From assembly GCF_020085105.1 (NCBI RefSeq), contig NC_058051.1, forward strand, positions 20,411,955 through 20,475,954: a DNA stretch of 64,000 nucleotides. The letters are read 5' to 3'. This DNA is from Siniperca chuatsi (Eukaryota > Chordata > Actinopteri > Centrarchiformes > Sinipercidae). Numbering within the stretch: the first letter of the stretch is position 1; each line of letters begins with the position of its first letter. The notes below the pieces were generated by a model. It was not told where the DNA came from. It was given only the letters and a program-made list of their open reading frames with translations, and made no database searches. The position numbers were made by a program, and so were the translations under genes. This document shows, in pieces, positions 1-12,600 of this stretch.

Positions 1-768
1 GTTTTCATATATGATGGTCTAACATGCCATCACAGAATCAATGTCATTGTCATACAATTGTAGTTATATTTCACATGATTATATTCAAGTTGCAGTCTTA
101 AAGACAGCAAGAGTAATTTTAACTGAACAGAGCGAGCATGCTGAAAGAAGACGCATCTCCTTCAAAGTCCACATAGAGTAAAAAGGGAAGGCAGAAACAG
201 AACCGGTGCGTCCACCTCAGGAGATCCACAGCTTGTTAACAGAACTGGGCTTACAGTGTAGTGCTGCTGGTCAGAAAAATCACCTCAGGGTAGAGTACAA
301 ACAATACGGTGTCAATCTTCTTACCAATGTCCCCTGGTCAAAAAGATGTAAAGCTACTAAATGACATGAGCAGGTTGAATGTGGGACAAGAGGACACCTG
401 GTGCTATTGAACACCAGTAATAATGATGATGTCCCAGTACAGGAGCTCTTGAACACTGCAGTTCATTGTGTATCTAAAACACACAGCACTTGACCAAAGC
501 AAAATAATCTGTCCTCAGAAAAGGTGGAACATATTTCACGCTGAAGTAGCAATTCTGTTTCTTTGAGGCTTTTATTCAAGGAGTGTGCAATTGCCGATAC
601 CTCTACATTTCAGCATCATCGTTTCCGAGACCTAAAGAAATTACTTAAACTTTTTTCCCCTGATTTGCTGTTCCTTGACCTATTTGTTTGATAAATTTCC
701 AATTGTCTTTCTTTTTGTTTGGCAGCAGCGCCCACCATCACTGCTGCCATCACCTTTGACCCTCGTAC
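1..768 (-). other. slc6a6 intron sequence at the window edge
   Basis: This lies downstream of the donor of the seventh coding exon. I see no further SLC6 exon in it and no recognisable repeat; the next exon (PGLAFIAYP region in the family) must be beyond the left edge. Confidence 0.7.
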
Positions 769-3700
769 CTGACTCTGCCACATCGGCAATGTCCACCCCT
801 TGTTCTTGTGCCATGAAGCCCAGGACGGAAAATATTGCGAAGCCAGACACAAAACTGGTACCGCTGTTGAGGCCTCCCAGCAGCAAACAGTCCCTATGTC
901 ACACATATGTCATGGAGGTTGTTAATTAACACAGGCGGAACCGAAGTTCCCATTTGCTTTTCACGCAACCGTCTCTGACACGAGTTGCTGTCACTACTAC
1001 AGTCCCACTCCCCCCCCAGCGGAAACACAACTCACCTGTAGCAGTTGTATTTGTATTTGTTGTAGCTCCCCAGGGACGTCATGGCTCCCAGGCAAATGGC
1101 ATAGGAGAAGAAAATCTGGGTTCCTGCATCAATCCAGACCTGAGGAGACAGAGGTCAACCTGTTGTGAAATGTGCTTTGGAAATGTTATCATGAGCTCCT
1201 TACTGTCAGCTAATCAAAAGCACAAGTGATTGCTCATACAAAGAAGGCAAAACAAATGGATTAAACCTGCAATAACTGATTTTTGGCAACTTGGGAGCAA
1301 CAAAAAACAAGTTATGAACACAACATTGACATATTATCACCTTTTAAGTTGATATGGCAAATTTGTTGGCAAACAGTTGGTTATTTGGATATCTCTTTTA
1401 GCTAATATATGGCTCTTTAGCTGCTAAATGTTCCACTAAGTTCACCAGCTAGTGCTACAGCTTTGTCACTGAAAACGGTTGCCCACTGCAGCCAAAAACG
1501 ACACAGAGCAGTGAGACTGATTCAAAACAGTAAAGTTGAGGCCGGAAAACCAAAACAATGTGCGTAAAGGTGCTATAAAGCTCAGTAGAGATGAGAGGAA
1601 CTGCATAGTTGAGTGATAATTTGCTATGAGTTCATCACTATGAGCGACCCCTTTTACACATAACTAGCCATTTGATCCATTGCTGATATGAAAATATTGC
1701 AAACACTAATTAAATAGAGATACAATGCAGTAACAGTCACAATTTCCAAATTAGCAAAGCTTCTACAAAGAAAGGGTCAAAAACAACAAATTAAATATAC
1801 TCTTGGCTCTTCAGCAGGGTATAATGGTGAAATGTCAGTAATTTTATCTGAAACCTCATGAACATCATGTACTCTGTGAGGCTCAGTTAAATCTAATTTA
1901 TTTAAAAAACCCCAGCTTTTGCACAGGACACATGGGGGCTAGCCGATCGAGACATGTCTGCTTGGTTTTGATGTTAATCCAATCGCTCATGAGAAATGAT
2001 GTCATTGAGTTACATAACAAAACAAAAACAAAAAGAAAAAATATCTTTGGCATGTAAAACTTTACACATCTACACTACAGTGATTTAGATTCTGAGAGTT
2101 AGATGAGAAGCCACTTCAATATCTGTCTGCCAAATATGAAACTACAGCCAGCAGCCGGTTAGCTTAGCTTAGCATAAAGACTGGAAACAGGGGTAAAAAG
2201 CTAGCCTTGCTCTGTTTAAAGATTACAAAATTCGCCTACCAGCACCTCTAAAGCTCACAAATTAACACATTATATCTTGTTTGTTTAATAAATGAAGAGT
2301 AAAAACGACACGCTGTGGTTTTATAGGGGTCTATGTCAAATAAAAATGTATTTCCTAAAATGTCAGACTATTCCTTTAATACCTAGAGACAGAAATGTGA
2401 AATACATGAGGGGCGAGTTAGTCAACAGGGAACTATAACAGAAGAAGAGTTTTACTTTAGTCTTACCTCTGGATCTTGAAGGCGGGTCAGGTTAGGGTAA
2501 AGGTAAAATTTGATCCCTTCAGATGCCCCAGGCAAGGTCACTCCACGCACCAACAGCACAATCAGCATCACAAATGGGAATGTTGCTGTTATGTACACCA
2601 CCTGGACAGGACAAAGGAATTATTAGCCAAAATACTTAACAATAGTTATAGACTTATGACTCATCATCCTTGAGATATAATGGTATAAACACTACTTCTT
2701 TTTTAAGTTCTCATTTCTAACTCATATTTTTCCAACTGCAGGACAAAAGAAACATTGTTTATTTTTATCTGATATTATTATTATTGATATTATTATTATT
2801 ATCTGATAGTATTTTCACAGAGAAAAAGTAGGCAAGGTCTGTGAACAGTGATGCATACAGATGTCATAATGAGGGTTTGAGATGGATTCCCAATAGAGCA
2901 TGAAGCAGTACACTACAGTGTATAAAGTCTTCTCACTTTCTGAATTGCTATCTGGTTAAAGATTAACGGTGATCCTTTTAAGGCACACTAATCACAACAA
3001 TAAACCTCTCTGTATATACTGAAATAAACACACAAATAGGTCTTAATAGAGTTAATAATTTGAGTTCCTCCTGTTGGCTCTGGCCTAGTTTCTGTCTCGC
3101 TAACAGAAAAAGAGAGAGGGCTAAGGAGCAGCAGTCAACTGTTTATAGCCGACAGTGAGTCTGGCCAACAAGTAACTTCCAGGACAGTGCTGAGGCTTGT
3201 GTCTCTAAATCAACCAAATTAACTGCCTTCCAAGCATATGGGTTTTCTCTGAGCAACAGTGTTTTGTCACTGACTTGTCGGGATAAAAAGTAAAGGCCAA
3301 ACAGCATCCAGGCAACACAATAAGTACAGGATGTGTCTACGCATCAGCACTCACTTTCCCAGTGGACTTGACTCCCTTCCAGATGCAGAAGAAGCAGATG
3401 ACCCACACTGCTAGGAGACACAGGGCCAGGTCCCATTTCAGGGGCCCTATGTCCTCAATCCCAGAGGAGATGCTCAGGACCTTGCGTCTGCAGAGGATAC
3501 AGAAGCACAGGACAGGTTAATGGCAGTTTGTGGGACTTGAAACAGAAGAGGTTAAATTTTTCAAACACACACAAGGACATATGCCATGTGACAACTCTAG
3601 ACCATGACCATTAAAAGTTCAATAAAAGTGCAAATCAAACAGACACATGACTTGGCCTTTCCGTGCTGTTCTGCTGCTCTGGCCTGTCCAGAGTCTGAAT

Positions 3701-6599
3701 ATACTAAAATGGTGAAAAGACTATTTGGAAAAGCATTGAAGCTGGGACCTTTAAGTAACTAATGCTGCATAAACACTTCTGATTTAGTGCCGTTTGTTTG
3801 TAGGAATTGTGCCTGTTCAAACACATTTACGCAAGCAAGATAAAGAGGCAGTGTTACTCTATATTCATGTGTGTGTGTGTGGGTGTGTGTCTGTGTGAGT
3901 TAGGCATGCTGTCAGTGAATACTCACTCCCAAAACTCAGTGACAGGGGAGGTAAAGTTGGTAATGTTGGCTGCTAGCCACAGGGTCTTGTTCTTGCGGAC
4001 TGTGTCCTCTACACAGTATTCTGTGTTCCAGGGCTGCTTGCATTTTGCCCAGGGGAGCTCCGGCTGAAAGCACTGAAACAGGTAGTAGAGTCCCCATGCC
4101 AAGATCACAATGTAGTAGATGTTCAGTAGAGATACGATCACGACAGAGGCATAGCCAATCCCTGGAGAGAAGGAAAGAAGGCATCAGATTTTATCATCAG
4201 CTCAAGATATCATCCAAGTTTTTTAAAAGTCAGATCTTACAATTAAGGTTTTGCTTGTGTGATAGCTTCATTTAAACAGGCAATAACAGATTCTGTGGCC
4301 ACTTTGGGGCAGCAGAAACAAGCTGTGAACACAACACTGACATATCATCGCCTTTTAAGTTGATATGGTGAACATGTTGGAACAGTTGCTTATTTACACA
4401 TCCAGCTGAAACAGAGCGACATTAGCATTCCTTTGGAGTCGTGTTTCTGGCCAACTGATGAAGTCGAATATTCTCTCTGTTTTAGCTCTGTTTTTGGTCT
4501 CCGCCAACTCCTGGGGGAAATATCTAGCTCTTTAGCTGCTAAATGATCCATTGTGTTCACCAGAAGTGTACTCCAGGGTGTGTCAGTACACTGTGACATC
4601 ACTGTTGGGTGTGGTTACAGATGCAATGGCGTACACTTCTGACCACACCCAACCGCACCCATCAGTGATACTAAGTGTGACTTGAAACTTTGAACCAGCG
4701 AGGGCAGTCAAACACAGATTTTCAGCCTGGCGTTAAAATACTCAAAATGAGGACTTACACAATTAAACCACTTGAATGAGGTGGAGACTGCTGCTGAACA
4801 GCTTTAAATACAGGCTATCACAAACATAAAGAACAACTAACTCTTTATTAACTCAAAGAGGCGAAAACTTCCCAAGCTTGGCTCTGCTATCTACTGTCCT
4901 TAGTGTTTTTACTCTATTTTTAGATGACTTTGCCATGAACCTGGACACAGAAATCCCCGGAACTCTTCCACGGCTCAAGAGTATTTTTAAACTCATCATA
5001 TCTGTCACCTCCATTTCCTCGTTCCTACATTCCAAATGCAAACTGATAAACAAGTCACTACCGTGACAGGTGGGTTTGTATGGACTGTGCGCTGCTGTGA
5101 ATTCTCCATGTGATAAAAAAAAAATGGGGGGGTGGACAATGGAGAGATTTGTGATTTGCCAGTTTTTCAGCCACTTGTGGACTCTCTCTGGTGTGCCAGA
5201 CACTGTGCCAGATGGACAGACAGCGGCCTCAGTGTTCTGTGAATAGCAGAGACCATCAGCAGCTGCTAGAGATCCGGTGCTGCCCAGTTTCCTCCCTTCA
5301 TGTCACGTCCCGCGTGAACATGAGTAAGTAGTGTCACAGCAGCTGCTGAAGGTACAGTGCCTCAGTGCTTGTCTTCAGCTGTCACTCAACGGTAGAGAAC
5401 TGCATCTAAGAGCAATGAGAGGCCCTAGAGTGTCTTAGAGTATCAGTAGTTCAGGGTGATCTAAGGTCAAGAGACCGGTGAGAGAAACCGACCCTGGCAA
5501 CACTGTCACAGACGGCATACAGTATTTATAATATCCTACAAGCTAAGACTAAGCAAGTGGATCCACACTGCAGCTCTGTGTCAACAAAAATGATCTTCTC
5601 ATGCAAACTTGCTGGGTGAGACTGTACCCATTGCTAGGCAACTTGATGGTTTTTTTTTTTGCTAGTCTGTCTCCATGGTAACCAAGAACCCATCAATGCG
5701 TTATATACACCAAATCTGCAATCCAAGGATGACTTTATGTTTTAGAGTCTTTCAAGCATGTGGTGTTTACATTTGTATATTTATGTTTACATACATGTGT
5801 GCCCTTATATGTATACATGTGTACACTCTACCTGAAGCTGACAGTGGAATTAAAGCATACTAATATCATTCATTCTCCATGATACTCCATGTTCAATACT
5901 CTCAATATTCAACTCTGCTTTACTGTGTAATGTCATTTAAAAAACACAGAGCAGCCTAGCAGGGGAGGGGTGGGGGCGAAGAAAAATCAGGGCAGAGTTC
6001 TTGTTTGGACAAATGAGGCTTTTACTCAGCGTTAAATATTAAATGATCTTGTCGGGGATGATTTGTGCTGTCATGCAGAGATTTCTATTTCTCTGTCTGT
6101 GTGTGAGTGTGTGCAGTGTTTATGTGCTTGGACTGACCAGTGAAGATGGGGCAGAGCTTGGCCCAGCACGTGATCCCTCCTTCAGAGGTGTACTGGCCCA
6201 GTGCGACCTCCAGGAAGAACACAGGCAGGCCACCCCCAAACAGGAAGATGAAGTAAGGGATGAGAAACGCACCTGGGTAATGGACACAGGAATCAGCTCA
6301 GAGTTAGGCATCTTCTTGCTACCATTTTTTGGTTTAACACTCGGGCATCTGTTGTGTGTCTTCTACCTACCTCCACCATTTTTATAACAAAGATAAGGGA
6401 AGCGCCAGACATTTCCTAATCCAACGAAGCCTCCGGCCACAGACAGGACAAAGTCGAGCTTGCTAGCCCACTTCTCCCTCTGAGGAGCCTTGCCTTCAGC
6501 CTCGTCCTCGGGCCGCGTGCCTGGGCTCTTCCCCGGTGAAGGTTTCAGGGTGTCCTTATGAAAGTCCTTCAGGCATTGGAGCTTCTCTTTTTGTGCCAT
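769..6599 (-). CDS. slc6a6: Taurine transporter, SLC6 family, first seven coding exons (partial)
   Basis: Sodium- and chloride-dependent taurine importer of the plasma membrane. Coding exons, 5' to 3' on the minus strand: 6599-6371, 6272-6138, 4161-3927, 3487-3355, 2601-2467, 1139-1036, 893-769. All junctions are GT/AG and the frame stays open for about 365 of roughly 620 expected residues; the rest lies left of the window. The start [16 protein letters not shown] and the segment RWPxx-type '[16 protein letters not shown]' in TM1 are near-identical to human SLC6A6. TM3 ([17 protein letters not shown]), the TM6 region ([20 protein letters not shown]) and [20 protein letters not shown] follow in order. 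The large loop after TM3 keeps the two cysteines and an NFTS-type glycosylation site. A CAG acceptor lies one base before the ATG, so at least one 5' non-coding exon is upstream and was not identified. Very confident of family; the a or b fish paralogue cannot be told. Confidence 0.95.
1262..1560. repeat. Dispersed repeat family B, copy 1 (slc6a6 intron)
   Basis: About 300 bases that match, with many changes, the stretches near 4270-4560 and 22290-22555. Shared landmarks are 'ccttttaagttgatatgg', 'ctctttagctgctaaatg', 'ttcaccagctagt' and 'cagtaaagttg'. No coding capacity is seen. The family was not recognised by name; it is probably a non-autonomous mobile element. Confidence 0.6.
2074..2382. 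mobile_element. MITE-like repeat family A, shortened copy
   Basis: Matches the fuller copy at 20979-21475 through 'agcttagcataaagactgg', 'gcacctctaaagctcac' and the right end 'aaatgtcagactattccttt'. The outer left end present in the longer copy is missing or diverged. This is a very common fish interspersed element type with inverted ends, so a non-autonomous DNA transposon is the likely class. Confidence 0.65.
4270..4560. repeat. Dispersed repeat family B, copy 2 (slc6a6 intron)
   Basis: Shares 'aacacaacactgacatat', 'ccttttaagttgatatgg' and 'ctctttagctgctaaatg' with copy 1 at 1262-1560. It has an extra central stretch (about 4395-4520) absent from copy 1. It lies in the long intron between coding exons 2 and 3 of slc6a6. 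Confidence 0.6.
4561..4653. repeat. Two overlapping perfect inverted repeats
   Basis: Arms cagaagtgtac (4561-4571) and gtacacttctg (4631-4641) are perfect reverse complements. Arms gttgggtgtggt (4604-4615) and accacacccaac (4642-4653) are also perfect reverse complements. The two pairs interleave, so only one hairpin can form at a time. It starts where repeat copy B2 fades out, so it may be the end of that element or a small insertion into it. Confidence 0.7.
4654..6130. other. slc6a6 intron 2, no feature recognised
   Basis: Unique-looking, AT-rich intron sequence with short homopolymers and no exon, repeat or RNA gene that I can support. Confidence 0.5.
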
Positions 6600-6600
6600 G

Positions 6601-9600
6601 CTGTGAATGGCAAAAAAGGTAAAAGGACATAGGATGGAGAGAGACAAAGACAAAGAGAGAGAAACAGAGGTGAGCAGGATAAGACACATAGGGAGGAGCA
6701 TTAGGGAGATAATGCTGTCTCCTGATTGCGTTACAGCATGCTGTGTAACCACTGAGTATGCGATATACAGTACTAGGTTGCTAATCTTGCTAATCTGATG
6801 CATGGAGGTCATTCAGACTAGCACTGAAACAGACAGCAAATATTATAAAATACAAATTCCAGCATTTAACAAGGAATATCCAGCACCTGTCTCACACAGG
6901 ACAATCAAAAAGTGAAAATACCCACTGTTTCTTTATCTGTCTCAATCATTCAATTAATCAATCAGTCTGTAGATAAACAGGATATTTTGGTTTTAATATG
7001 CGTGCTGCAAATTGTGTAGCTAAAACAGTACCCAAACTCCAAGACAACCACTTTTGGTGACAGCATGTGTGTTTTTGCACCAATGTTTTTTATTAGCTGT
7101 ACATGTAGCTTCCTGTTTTCCAACTTTACTCTGTGTCTCAGGGTGGGTTTTTCTGCTCAGAGGGGGGCACATTGTCACCGAAAGAAAAGGAAGGGAATGT
7201 CTGGACACAATACACACCTTTAAGACTTTGCCTGACCCTGAAGTTTTCTTTTAACTTTCTTTTTATGCTACTGTATCAACAACAACTCAGCCCACCGTAA
7301 TCCACATTTAGAGAGGAAGATATCCCTCTGCATTCCCAAAGCCCTGGCTGCTCTGAAGATACAACAGCTTAAGTTCACATGAGTGTTTACACAGTAAACC
7401 GTCTTTCCAAGAAAGACAGGATTTGTTATTACTGCCCAAGGTATCCTATTTCTTTAAGCCAATGAGAAAAACCCTAATAGGACAGGATTAACTATGTAAG
7501 ACACGTCAAGTCTGAATGTGATTTAAGCTCCCAGCTGGCAAATAATAAAGAACAAAAGAGGAACAATGAGAAAGCTCTAATTAATTGTAAGCTATTAGAT
7601 TAATTGTAATACTAGGTAGAAAGGTTCCGTCTTCTTTTAAGAAAAGAGAAGTCTGCAGAGCAACGTCACATACTTCTCATACTCCTTAACTCTTGCAGGC
7701 CCAAAAATACATCTAGACTGCGTTGTTCATCGAAGCTCAGATAAAAGAAGTTGTACAGAAAAGTGTCAAGCCTCCAAAACGTGAACCTGAGTTTTGTTCT
7801 AGTTAGAAAACAAAGTGTAAAACTGTTGAGAACAAGCGCAACATTTAAAAATGGACAGCAATAAGCGGAAATTAAATTATTACAATAACTCCAAACAGAA
7901 TAGCAAGCATCACAGTGATAATAACAACTTCCCCCTCGCAGGGATGGGCACTTCTACCAACAACCACATCAAGTAGAAGATTCCCTGAAACCTCTCACAT
8001 TCCTACATGGAAATACATGTCTGCTCACTTAATAAACGTTTGAAAAACAACGCCTCCATCCCGTGTGCACACTGCGTCCCATCATTTTCTAGGATTTCTG
8101 TCTTCCTGTTATGCAGGACAAGTCAACTTGAACTGCTTTCCATTCTCAGACCTCCTTACATAACTGCATCAGTTCTTGGCCACTCTGTTCCTCATCCTCT
8201 TTCTCTCTCTCTCTTTATCCCTTTTCCCCCTTTTTACTCTGGTCTGCTCAGCGTATGCTTTCACCTGCCTGCATGGTGTTAGGAGGCTGTCTGCCTGCCA
8301 GAAAAGCCTTAAGGCAAACTGTCCTTGGGATTTAACCCAGACATACTTGACAAAAAAATCCTTAACCTTACAAAAAAAAACAGAACAATAGGCCAAAAGC
8401 CTCATTGTTGTTCAATTGAAATCAGTAATTCTTTCTACCAAGACATCCTTTCAATATGAATCACAAAAGACAAAAATAAAATAAAATCTATTTGCAGTTC
8501 TTTCTCCATTTATTTAACCTTTTAACATACAAATAAACTCTTACAATATCCACTAAAGCTTTACACTGCTTTTGATTTGACTATTTTAACCCATTCATGC
8601 AGAAAAACTTGACTATACACATGCAGACCCTTAAAAATCAAGTCACCTTCAAGCAAAACAGTTTAAAAACTTACATTTCCTTCATGGCTGCGACTATGTA
8701 TAGAGTTCCTCTCTCTCAGCTGTCACCATTCCTCTGTACTGAATGCCTTTATGCCAACACGGGTCACAAGAAGTGGAGCTGACAGCAGGGCCCGCCCCTT
8801 GGCTAAAGACAATTAAATCCAAAGGGGAGATTGGACGCTGCCTCACTGTGACAGACAACTCAGGTACCAACGTGGGAGACTGTAAATTTCCACTTCTCAC
8901 TACTCCCTGCCCACAAACATACACACAGCCAACTGGTGGGGGATGAGCGTGTGTCACACATGCACACACACACACACTCACCTCTTATTCATGTTGGAGA
9001 CACAGAGGACAAGTCAGAGGAAAAGAAAGGCTGGTCCAACACTGGGGGTTGGTCTTGAATTATGATCTTGTACAAATGGATGAACTGAAGGCGGCATTCA
9101 GAGTTTTAGTGCCTTTTTGTTTTTTTACTGTTGCACACACTAAAATATGGAGCAAGGTTTCACAACATCACCACGCCACTTCCAAGCATCTTTGTGTGAA
9201 AACTATTTTTAAACATGTGCATGCCACAATAATTCCTGGTATGCAGGACTTTTCAAATCACTGTCCTCCATTCTTTTCATGACATGGAAAGAATGGTTTG
9301 TTATCTGGGAAATATAAACGAGTACACTATCAGCTTATAACAATTCCTAATAAGGTAATGTGTCTCCTCTGCTTGGCCATGTTCTGTTTAGATACCATTC
9401 ACTGCTCCGAGAGCTCACAATGGCTGGACAAAGGCTGGCATGCAAGAGTCAATTAAAAACTGATAAATTCCTCTGCAGGATTTGCAGTTAAATGGAGGGA
9501 CAAGGATCAGCTGATGACATGTCGTTTAAACACGGCACACACACACACACCTTTGACACCTTTTAGCTTTGCACAACGCCATAATCCATCATATTTTGGT

Positions 9601-12600
9601 CAGTGTCATGCTCTGTGTATTATTTTGGTTATATAACCTTTGACAGACGCTGTCTAATCTATTGTGAGGGATACCACAGGATTTGTATTTTGAAGGTAGA
9701 TGCTTGCAACAGAAAGAAAGGCCTGTTTCATGTGGGTCATCTCATAAAAGAGTTCCCCTTTAATAAAGTGAAAACCTTGTGGTGTTTGTTCATAACTCAT
9801 AGTTCACAGAAAGCATGTGAAAAGAGTTTAGGCTTTTAACTTCATACAGTCAAACTGGATCTGTATTTTTGCAAATTGTAAATACACCCTTCAGTCTTCC
9901 ACTTTCAAACTACAGTTATTTTTTTCATGAAACCATCATAAGTTTTGGTTTTATTATGTCTCACATTGTGGTGTGCATGTGAATGATTTTGTGTTGTCTT
10001 TGAGGAGTACTGAATCTAGGAAATCACAGAGCTAGAAAGACAGTCAAACAGTATTACCTCTTAGAAAAACAATATATACAGTATGTCTCAAGGTTTGAAT
10101 GACTTTAAGTTAAAACATGCTTATAGTTTGAATACAGTGGAGAAGCTACAATAAATGTTTCCAAACTTTTCACAATAAAATATTGAACCATTAACTAGGA
10201 AAGTCACATTTTCACAATCAACAGTATTATCAAATTATTGTGAATATTAATAAACCACTCCTTATTTAGAAGAGGACCCTTAGAAAACCCCTCTCAGACA
10301 CCTCTAATGCCCAGACCCCCCAGTTTGGGAACTTTGTTTTCAGCACCCACAGCTAAAAAAAAGGTACAGCAACCCGTCAGATTTTATCCTTCTGAGAGGA
10401 AGGATTGGGGTTATTAAAGGACATCAATCAATCATACACTGGACAGGGGAGACAGAAGAAGTAGGTTAAGTATGTGCCACTAAGCATAACATAGCCTATA
10501 AGCTAGTAAACGTCTTAGTTCATCAGACCTACTTCAGCAGACTCTCCTCTATAGGGCGCAAACATTCATTCATTCATTCATTCAGTGGATGACTTCTGGG
10601 AGTGGAGGGTGAAGGTGCACCTGGTGGCTGCAAGACGCAATATTTTCCCCCAACACATTACATGTCACTGTGAAGCCGGGGCGGGCCTGAACGCATCACC
10701 GCAAACCTCCAAAAAAATGATCCGAGAAGGAGGAACAGGGTCTTATCAGCTCTAAATACAGGAAACTGGGTTCAAAGGCCAAACCCACGTTTTTATAACC
10801 AAAACATTATTCGCTCAAGTTGTTTCTCAAAACAGGGTTAAAACGAAGGATTTCTTCTTCTTTAAATTTTTTTTAATAAAAATTAGGACACAGCATCATG
10901 TCAAAGAAAAAGAGAGCAACAAACAAATGTGATGTGTTTATATCAGAGAATAAAATGAACCAGCATGATTTCTGTTCAACATGAAAATACGGTGACGAAT
11001 GACATGTATGACTATCATAATTAGTGTTTTAAAAAATCAATAATCTAACAGTTTAAAAGCGGACAGTTATGCTGTTATTCTATATTGCAGTTTGTAAAAT
11101 AAAAAACATTATCAACTTATTTATTGATAGGCTATGTAAAGAAAGATGCCTGATTACCTTTCCTCGTTTTGGCAAACAGCCTGTTGTTCCTTGTTTTGTA
11201 GCCTACGTTTAACGCCGAGTGAAACAATTGAATCGATTTGTCTGTGAGACCATTGTTTCTACGAGCTGATGCGCGTTTAATATCTGTTTGAGTGGAAAAT
11301 CACCAGCTTCTCCATGCAACAACTTCTTAAAGCGACAGCCTCCCTCCGTCCGCCCTTCACCTGATTCACAGTTACTCGCCACAATAACTGGCAGTAGGTT
11401 CTTATTGATTTACATAGCCTATTGATTTCCATTCACTTGCAAAATTTGCCAACGACATGCAAAAGCGCGGACAGTGAAGATTTAGCAGATATGTTCAATG
11501 TAAAGTCTGATATGCTGGTGAAAATCTTTTTTTTTTTTAAACACAAAAATAGTTACAACCAATAGTCTACCACTTTGTAATGACGCAGCCTATCAATGGT
11601 TAATACATCATTTAGCAGGGCTTTATAGATCAGTTATAAGCCAAGAATAAGAGCAAATGTTGGGTTGTCAGGTTGTGAAAAATCCTGCATCAGATGTTCA
11701 TCCTTTCTATTTGGTAACCAATGTATTTTTAAATATTGGTAATCCATTAATAAATGTTTATGGGGTTTTCACTTTCTAGTAAGCCACCAAGTCTGCAGTT
11801 ATAATGCTTAAAAGTTGTTAATAAATGGATTTTGGTCCAGATTGTCTTCAGCCCTTGGCCATGTTAGCAAGCCAGCAACGTCAAGCTGGAGCTGCTAGCA
11901 TGGCTGTAGACTCTTAATCTTGCTTAGAAATAAGTGATCAAAAGGTTGAAAAACTTTAATAAATTAATTAGTTACAACTTTACAACTATTTATAAAGGGT
12001 GCCTTATTATACAGGGGTGTGATAATGTTATGCTACATTTTAAATGTATTCATTTAAATCATAATTTGAATGTTTTAATCAAATGTTGACTAATGTTGAG
12101 ATTTGTTGAGAAAAAAAATACAAATCAAACGACAGAAAAGAACAGACTGTTGTTGTTCCTTATTTTTGTTGCTGTATGCTTTTACTTGTATGTTTCCTCA
12201 TTAGCCTTAGAAGCAACATCTCATGTCACTCTTATAAAGCAAAGTGTGTTTCAAAGCCACCCAGTCCCTTTGAGTTTCAGCGATGGTTTCTCCCTACAGA
12301 GAACAAAAGCCCTGTCAGCAGGACAAATGCTTTGTGATGCCTGAGGGTGAAATGGCCAGGAAACAGGAAAGTGAATGACAAAAAAAATGCAAGTTTGGAC
12401 ACTCACTGTTTGTAACTGTGACAAAAACCGATCTTGAATCTAAAGTAGCCTCACACACGGGGGAGAAAAGGCTTTATCTAAATTGAATCAAACAAAAGCA
12501 GGAATACCCACTGAGTAAACATCCTAACCACTATAATAAAGTCGTGTTTATAACAATTAAGGTGAAATAATATTAGTTTTTCACTCATAAGGCCGTAATC

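Noticed and set aside
8169-8981. Short open frames as possible upstream coding exons of slc6a6
   Set aside because: The SLC6A6 start is already matched at 6599 and these frames do not resemble the family; a non-coding 5' exon could still lie here, but cannot be located.
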